DNA from: Sphingopyxis sp.
GTDB taxonomy: Bacteria; Pseudomonadota; Alphaproteobacteria; Sphingomonadales; Sphingomonadaceae
Length of the DNA: 64,000 bases
Direction: 5' to 3'
NCBI GenBank assembly: GCA_013823985.1
Contig: PNNB01000036.1
Coordinates: 52,003-116,002 of the forward strand
In this document: positions 59,609 through 64,000 of the stretch, one piece after another
How the letters are laid out: every line of letters begins with the position of its first letter
Numbering within the stretch: the stretch's first letter is position 1
Made by a program: the position numbers and the translations under genes
Notes under the pieces: generated by a model
The model's database searches: none
What the model saw: the letters and a program-made list of their open reading frames with translations, nothing else
What the model was told of the DNA's origin: nothing

Positions 59609-61450
59609 TCACGCGGCAAGCCGCTCGTCCGCATCTTCGTGGACTTGCGCGGCAACCGACTTCGCGTCGATGGAGACAGCGCCTGCACTCGCAGGGGCAT
59701 TGGGGTCCGGCTCGTCGGGCCGTTCCTGCTCGGCAATCCACCGTGCGCGTTCCGCCGCCTTGACCGTGGCAACGCCACCGCGCGCTGTATAGGCCGATGG
59801 CGGGAAGGCCATCCAGCGCGGCACCCAGCGTTCGGTCTTGGGCCGTCCGTTATCGCCGGTCAGAAAATCGGCAATCAGACCTTTGACGGTTTTGCCCTTT
59901 TCGGCGGCGTTGGCGGCAGCGACGGCGCTGCCGCCGACCTCGCTCAAGATGGCAAGCGACACCGCGCGGTCGCGCAAGGCTTCGTAAAAGGCCGCGTCGG
60001 CAATCCAGTAGCTTGCCATATCGACCTTCAACACCGGCCCAAGCGTTTCGATCAGGTCGCTGCCGCTTGCCAGCGTCTCGGCCATGACGATTGCCGAGAC
60101 CTCCATGACCACCGCGTCGGGCAATTCGAGCAAGCGCGTCACCAAAGGGCCAAGCGCGCCGCCCGTATAGCCGTCGCAAGTCACCGTCTCCCTTTCGGCA
60201 TCGAAGCCAAGTAGGTCCAGCACTGCGCGCCGCCGCTCGTCGAAACGCGCTTCGGCAACGCAATTCTCGATGCTCTCATTGACGGCATCGTTGCGGGTGC
60301 GCTGACTCTGCACCTCGACCTTCCACAGCGGCGAACCGGCAATAGCATGGGCGACCATGACGCGCAGCGCCACCGAAGGGTGGCTCGCCAGTTCGGCCCG
60401 CACCGCTGCATGGCGGTGCAAATCGACATAGGTGGTAAGGATCGAAGTCAGTTCGGGCCGCACCATCTTGGGCAGCGCGGTCCCATCCTTGCCTTCGGCC
60501 TCGGCCTTGCGGAGCCGCTGGCCCTCCTTCTGCGTGACATAGCCCTCGTGGAAGGTCACTTCGCCGCGATTGTTGACCGCGATATAAACCCGCCCGCCTT
60601 TGCGCTTGGGCGCTTTTTCATGTTCCCAAGTCGAGAAGTGCGACTGCGGCGGGACGATTTCGACCGCGCTCCAGCCGTCTTCGAGATATTGCGCCTTGCG
60701 CTTCTCGATCTCGGCCTGCTGCGCCGCCCAAAAGGCATCGCTGTCGGCGAAATAGCCATCCTCCTCGAACAGGTTGGTGACGATCTGGCCGGAATAGTCG
60801 GCCATGTCGAACAGCGCCGCCTTGACCGAAATCGCGCCGCCGCCGAACAGCCATGCTTTCAGCTGCGAGCCGCGCGGGGCATAGCTGTCCTCGCCCTCGA
60901 ACAGCGCCAGCCAAGCCTTTTGCTGCGCCTTGGTCGCAAGGGTGAGGTGGCGGATCGTTTCGGCGTCGATCTCCTCGGCGCGGTAGGCTTCGCGGATACG
61001 CGGAAGCAAATTGCCGAGCGCCAAGATGCGCTTCACCTGCAATTCGGTGAGCGCGAAGGTCGCGGCGATGTCGTCCACGCTGCGGCCTTCCTTGACCAGC
61101 CGCGTGTAGCTTTCCCATTGCGTCACCGGATCGGGGGCTTGGCGCAGCATGTTCTCGATCATCGAGATTTCCAGCGCCTCGGCATCGTCGTTCGCTGCGA
61201 TCTGGATGCACGGCAAGGTCACGTCCTCCTTGCCTGCCGCCTGGGCGGCGAGGCTGGCGTAATAGCGCCGCTTGCCCGCGCAAATCTCGAAATGACCTTC
61301 GTTGCAATTAGGACGGACGATCACCGGAATGATGACGCCGCGCTTGATGACCGATGGCAGGATGTCAGACACGTCCGGCGGCTTCTTGCCCTGCCTCATA
61401 TTGGCCTTCGATATGGAAAGCCGGTCGATTGCGATGTCTTCTATTTGCAT
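59609..61450 (-). CDS. parB: ParB/RepB/Spo0J-like partition or nuclease protein
   Basis: 613 residues from ATG 61450; the 102-codon upstream extension is rejected because it is the shadow of another gene. ParB N-terminal domain (ANMRQGKKPPDVSDILPSVIKRGVIIPVIVRP, FEICAGKRRYYASLAAQA, ALEISMIENMLRQAPDPVTQWESYTRLV), then a KorB-like helix-turn-helix (SVDDIAATFALTELQVKRILALG). The long C-terminal half is specific to ICE/plasmid ParB-like proteins. Likely role in segregation or regulation of the extrachromosomal form; no parA is in the window. Confidence 0.85.
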   Translation of the reverse strand: MQIEDIAIDRLSISKANMRQGKKPPDVSDILPSVIKRGVIIPVIVRPNCNEGHFEICAGKRRYYASLAAQAAGKEDVTLPCIQIAANDDAEALEISMIENMLRQAPDPVTQWESYTRLVKEGRSVDDIAATFALTELQVKRILALGNLLPRIREAYRAEEIDAETIRHLTLATKAQQKAWLALFEGEDSYAPRGSQLKAWLFGGGAISVKAALFDMADYSGQIVTNLFEEDGYFADSDAFWAAQQAEIEKRKAQYLEDGWSAVEIVPPQSHFSTWEHEKAPKRKGGRVYIAVNNRGEVTFHEGYVTQKEGQRLRKAEAEGKDGTALPKMVRPELTSILTTYVDLHRHAAVRAELASHPSVALRVMVAHAIAGSPLWKVEVQSQRTRNDAVNESIENCVAEARFDERRRAVLDLLGFDAERETVTCDGYTGGALGPLVTRLLELPDAVVMEVSAIVMAETLASGSDLIETLGPVLKVDMASYWIADAAFYEALRDRAVSLAILSEVGGSAVAAANAAEKGKTVKGLIADFLTGDNGRPKTERWVPRWMAFPPSAYTARGGVATVKAAERARWIAEQERPDEPDPNAPASAGAVSIDAKSVAAQVHEDADERLAA

Positions 61451-61601
61451 GTCACTTACTCCCAGTTTGAGGGTGGCCCGCCTCCGGGGCATTTTGGGGG
61501 CGTGGGAGGCGGGGCCGGTGAACCCGCGCAGGGACTTCCATTGCGCGGGCCTTCTGCCGCCGAACCAGCAAGCAAAGCCGGAAAGGGCGGTCGGAAGCTC
61601 A

Positions 61602-61820
61602 TCAAAACATCTCGATCTGGTTGCGGGCATTGGCGTCGAACAGGCCATGATCGGCGGGGCGCTGCGCCTTGCGCGGCTCCATCGGCGCGTTGGCGCGCAT
61701 GGCCAGCCGGTCGCGGGGCGTGATCGGCGCAACGCCGTAAACAAGCGTCTGCTCACCGATGGGGGTCTGCTCGGACGATAAGGGGAACGCGGCCTTCATG
61801 CCGCGCGCGCCAAGGTGCAT
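61602..61820 (-). CDS. Small protein with NQIEMF tail, copy 2
   Basis: 72 residues. Its last 45 or so residues (VAPITPRDRLAMRANAP ... DHGLFDANARNQIEMF) nearly repeat those of the protein at 62009-62215. The first 20 residues differ and are read from DNA shared, in another frame, with the truncated DUF2958 gene. GGGAGAG precedes its ATG. Function unknown. Confidence 0.6.
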   Translation of the reverse strand: MHLGARGMKAAFPLSSEQTPIGEQTLVYGVAPITPRDRLAMRANAPMEPRKAQRPADHGLFDANARNQIEMF

Positions 61821-61995
61821 TCGCTCTCCCGAACGAATGATAGGAGGAAATCAGCCATGTCGCCGCGCCGCAGGGGTTGAAGAATTTGACCATCGGCGCA
61901 GGGTCGGGCTCGGGCAATCCGTATTGCATCGCTTGCGTGTGCGCGGCGGAATTGGCGATCAACTTGGCGCGGAGTTCGGGGGTTAGCAGGTCCAT
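61753..61995 (-). pseudogene. DUF2958 family protein, truncated
   Basis: 80 codons. The start MDLLTPELRAKLIANSAAHT and PMVKFFNPCGAATWLIS match DUF2958 proteins, which normally continue with a FGLCDLG-type second half of about 60 residues. Here the match ends at WLIS and the frame runs into the start of the next small gene. The missing half and the duplicated flanking gene point to a deletion-duplication. Confidence 0.65.
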
Positions 61996-62008
61996 CTTCG
62001 CGGCCTCC

Positions 62009-62215
62009 TCAAAACATCTCGATCTGGTTGCGGGCGTTGGTGTCGAACAGGCCGTGATCGACGGCGCGCTGCGGCTTCTTCGGGAGCAAGGGCGCATTGG
62101 CGCGGATCGCCAGCCGTTCGGCGGGCGTGATCGGCGCGACTCCCGACACCAAGGTCTGCACCCCGGCTTGCGTTGCCTCGGCCTCGAACGGGCTGGGGTC
62201 GGCAAGGCTGCTCAT
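62009..62215 (-). CDS. Small protein with NQIEMF tail, copy 1
   Basis: 68 residues: VQTLVSGVAPITPAERLAIR, then PQRAVDHGLFDTNARNQIEMF. It overlaps the ardC stop by four bases (ATGA), so it is co-translated with ardC. Paralogue of 61602-61820. No known family; conservation of the tail suggests an interaction motif. Confidence 0.65.
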   Translation of the reverse strand: MSSLADPSPFEAEATQAGVQTLVSGVAPITPAERLAIRANAPLLPKKPQRAVDHGLFDTNARNQIEMF

Positions 62216-63192
62216 GCCGCTGCCCTCGCGTGGTCGGCATTGGCAAAGGCCAAGAGGAAGTCGGCGGCTTTGCTGGCTTGGGACGCTGCTTTGAAGATTG
62301 CCCGATTGTCGCCGCGCAGCACTTCAAGCCACGAACCGAGATAGTCGGCATGGCGCACGGTCGGGACGATTCCCAAGGCCGCACACAGGAAAGCCGAAGT
62401 CAATTCGGCGGCAAGTTCCTCGCGGGCATAGCCATGATCGCCGAACCGCCCGCCAAAGGTCCGCGCCAGCCGCGAAGCATGGCCGGTCCAGTGACCAAGT
62501 TCGTGCAGCGCGGTGCGGTAATAGTCGATCTGCTGGCGGAACGCGGGTTGCGGCGGCACCTGAATGAAGTCGCCGGACGGGCTATAAAAGGCCCGCGCTC
62601 CGCCAATGCGGAAATCCGCACCCGTCGCCGCAATCAGATTCTCGGCAACCGGCACCTGCTCGCGCTCGGGGAGCGGCGGCGCATCGGCGTGATACTGATC
62701 GGGGAGGCCGTCGCATTGCGCGACGTTGAACACCACGAAGCGTTTGAGGAACGGAACGGCCTTCGCCTCGTCGCCGTCCGCCTTTGCGCGTTCCTTCTCG
62801 GCTTCGGGGGTGAAGCGGTCGGCATAGCAAACAGTCACGCCGCGCTCGCCCTTGCGGACGCAGCCGCCAGCGGCCAGCGCCTGCCGGAACGTCAGCCAAC
62901 CCTGATTGGCGTAACCCTTGGCGATCACCTCGCCCCACAGGATCAGCACGTTAACGCCCGAATAGCTGCGGCCCGTCACCGCGTTGCGCGGCAGGCCGGG
63001 ACAGGCAACCGCCGAATCCCAAGGTTGCACCCAAGGAAAGCGTCCCGCTTCAAGCTCGGCGACAATCCGCGCGGTGACTTCGTCGTAAAGCGAGGCGCGC
63101 GGCTCCGCGCTCCTTGCCCGCGCCTCGGCGCGCGCGCGTCCCGCGCGCTTGCTGCCCGTGCCGCCACTCCGAACCTTCAAGACCTGTCCCAT
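62212..63192 (-). CDS. ardC: ArdC-family antirestriction protein
   Basis: 326 residues from ATG 63192, which has a GGAGG site six bases upstream; an earlier start at 63225 is possible. The N-terminal ssDNA-binding domain (LYDEVTARIVAELEAGRFPWVQPWD, NAVTGRSYSGVNVLIL) is followed by the zincin-like domain with TALHELGHWTGH and the third ligand in REELAAELTSAFL. ArdC proteins protect the incoming single strand from host restriction during conjugation. First gene of the ardC-small protein-DUF2958-parB run. Confidence 0.92.
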   Translation of the reverse strand: MGQVLKVRSGGTGSKRAGRARAEARARSAEPRASLYDEVTARIVAELEAGRFPWVQPWDSAVACPGLPRNAVTGRSYSGVNVLILWGEVIAKGYANQGWLTFRQALAAGGCVRKGERGVTVCYADRFTPEAEKERAKADGDEAKAVPFLKRFVVFNVAQCDGLPDQYHADAPPLPEREQVPVAENLIAATGADFRIGGARAFYSPSGDFIQVPPQPAFRQQIDYYRTALHELGHWTGHASRLARTFGGRFGDHGYAREELAAELTSAFLCAALGIVPTVRHADYLGSWLEVLRGDNRAIFKAASQASKAADFLLAFANADHARAAA

Positions 63193-64000
63193 CGCTGCCT
63201 CCAAGCACTGCCCAAAACCGCACACGGACCCGGCGGGACGGGGTGGGCGGCGACGGGCGACCAGAGAGGCGCGGCGCGGACAGGCGCACCGGCATGACTG
63301 CTGAGAAATCTGTGACTGCTGACCGAAGACGGCCGCAACGCAGTGGAGGACCCGCCCCGCGGGTTGCGCCTGGCCGCGCCGTGCCTAGACGGGAGCGCCG
63401 CCCACCCCGTCTCGCCGGGGCCGCACAAACAACGCCGGCGCGCCAGCGCCGTCCACAAACCAGCTCATGCCATTATCGGCCCGAGCGACCAGCGAGGATG
63501 GCCAAAGCAAAAGATTCGCGCCCTGAAAAGAGGCGGGTATGGCTGTTGTGGTCAAGCAGGCGGAAAGCCGGGGCCTGTCGGCTTTCATCGCCTGCACATG
63601 GCATCATGCCTGCCGATTCTGTGCGCGCGCGGGGCCTTCTTCGTCAAACGCCGCGCCCGCAGGAGCGCGCCGGGACGGCGCGCGGGACCGAGCGCGTCAT
63701 CAGCCCCGCTCATCATATCGGGGCGTTACGGGGCGGAGCCCCGTTCGAAGGGGTAGCGAGAGACGCAAAGCGGCTCGCGCTCAGGGGAAGGCTTTCCCCT
63801 CAACCAATCCAACCACATTCATAGGCGATCATGTTGGGAGCGACATTGCCGCAATCCGCTTGCGCCAAGGTCCCACATACTTGGCCAAAGCTAGCTCAAA
63901 AATGGAGACAAGGTGGAGACAACCACATTCTCACGCAGCCTTGTCTCCAGAACAAGCCGTTCCATTCGGTTTCACAAAATATTGAATTACTGGAAGAAAA
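63193..64000. other. Non-coding stretch at the window end
   Basis: Several open frames cross this region but none shows a family or ribosome site. Visible structures: the 15-base motif shared with 58527 (63337-63351); a 7-base-stem hairpin with GGA loop (63728-63744); a second hairpin (63783-63789 with 63794-63800); and the TGGAGACAA repeat cluster at 63903-63949. The composition becomes AT-richer after about 63820, which may mark the edge of the conjugative element. Confidence 0.5.
63903..63949. repeat. TGGAGACAA repeat cluster, two direct and one inverted copy
   Basis: TGGAGACAA occurs at 63903-63911 and 63914-63922 (11-base period) and inverted at 63941-63949. The outer copies form an 11-base perfect inverted repeat (63903-63913 with 63939-63949). 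The phasing copies that of the repeats before the integrase at 16270, so these may be arm sites of another recombinase whose gene begins beyond the window. Confidence 0.5.

Noticed and set aside
60347..61723. 458-codon plus-strand frame opposite parB
   Set aside because: Mirror of the ParB coding sequence; residue composition is arginine/leucine-rich without domain motifs.
61451..61756. 102-codon N-terminal extension of ParB
   Set aside because: It is the shadow of the small NQIEMF-tail gene plus leader; the ParB domain begins right after ATG 61450.
62173..63297. 374-codon plus-strand frame opposite ardC
   Set aside because: Antisense to the ArdC gene, which has zincin motifs and a clear ribosome site.
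63539..63985. Plus-strand frame at the window end
   Set aside because: No ribosome site or domain; it crosses two hairpins and the repeat cluster.
1..64000. CRISPR arrays or complete insertion sequences
   Set aside because: No regularly spaced repeats and no transposase frame were recognised on either strand.

Overview
The window reads as a stretch of a GC-rich alphaproteobacterial chromosome or large plasmid, most likely from the Sphingomonadales. The signs are three TonB-dependent receptor loci, a conjugation gene set of the rlxS/DUF2840/S26-peptidase/DUF736/DUF2285/ParB/ArdC kind that is common in sphingomonads, and a locus that resembles the poly(aspartic acid) hydrolases described from Sphingomonas sp. 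KT-1. No rRNA, tRNA, CRISPR array or intact insertion sequence was seen.

Layout. (1) 1-8.9 kb: a signalling unit (response regulator, TctE-like kinase, lipoprotein solute-binding protein) next to a CitMHS citrate transporter, then a TonB receptor divergent from a PhoD-type phosphatase. Two Pho-box-like repeats suggest phosphate control. (2) 9.2-16.1 kb: LysR regulator, DUF2274, trbI, trbG, trbF, trbL, trbK, trbJ and only the last part of trbE, which is cut off abruptly. (3) 16.1-17.6 kb: a tyrosine integrase interrupted by one in-frame amber codon, preceded by phased repeats. (4) 17.8-29.1 kb: cargo that I read as a polyaspartate utilisation island: a TonB receptor with a signalling domain, a PahZ1-like hydrolase, a PahZ2-like M20 peptidase, a malic enzyme-aspartase fusion, an ECF sigma factor with FecR, and a dicarboxylate/amino-acid symporter. 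(5) 29.1-39.5 kb: a second, complete LysR/DUF2274/trbI-G-F-L-K-J-E-D-C-B module, closely related to but not identical with the first. (6) 39.8-46.9 kb: a second cargo of oxidoreductases (GMC flavoprotein, Tat-exported small subunit, two paralogous membrane proteins, saccharopine-dehydrogenase-like protein) divergent from a TonB receptor and a TetR repressor. (7) 47.0-64 kb: the rest of the conjugation machinery (CopG protein, TraG coupling ATPase, toxin-antitoxin pair, an uncharacterised nuclease-like protein, relaxase with a likely oriT, lytic transglycosylase, TraF peptidase, DUF proteins, XRE regulator, ParB, ArdC). It ends in a non-coding stretch with phased repeats.

How it fits together: blocks 3-7 look like one integrative conjugative element (ICE) with two catabolic cargos, inserted in or recombined with the trbE gene of an older related ICE represented by block 2 (and perhaps block 1 as its cargo). 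The trb genes build the mating pore, TraG couples it to the relaxase-DNA complex formed at oriT, and ParB, ArdC and the toxin-antitoxin pair support maintenance. Each cargo has its own outer-membrane receptor, enzymes and dedicated regulator, as expected for a self-contained transferable nutrient module. The amber codon in the integrase suggests that excision is now impaired.
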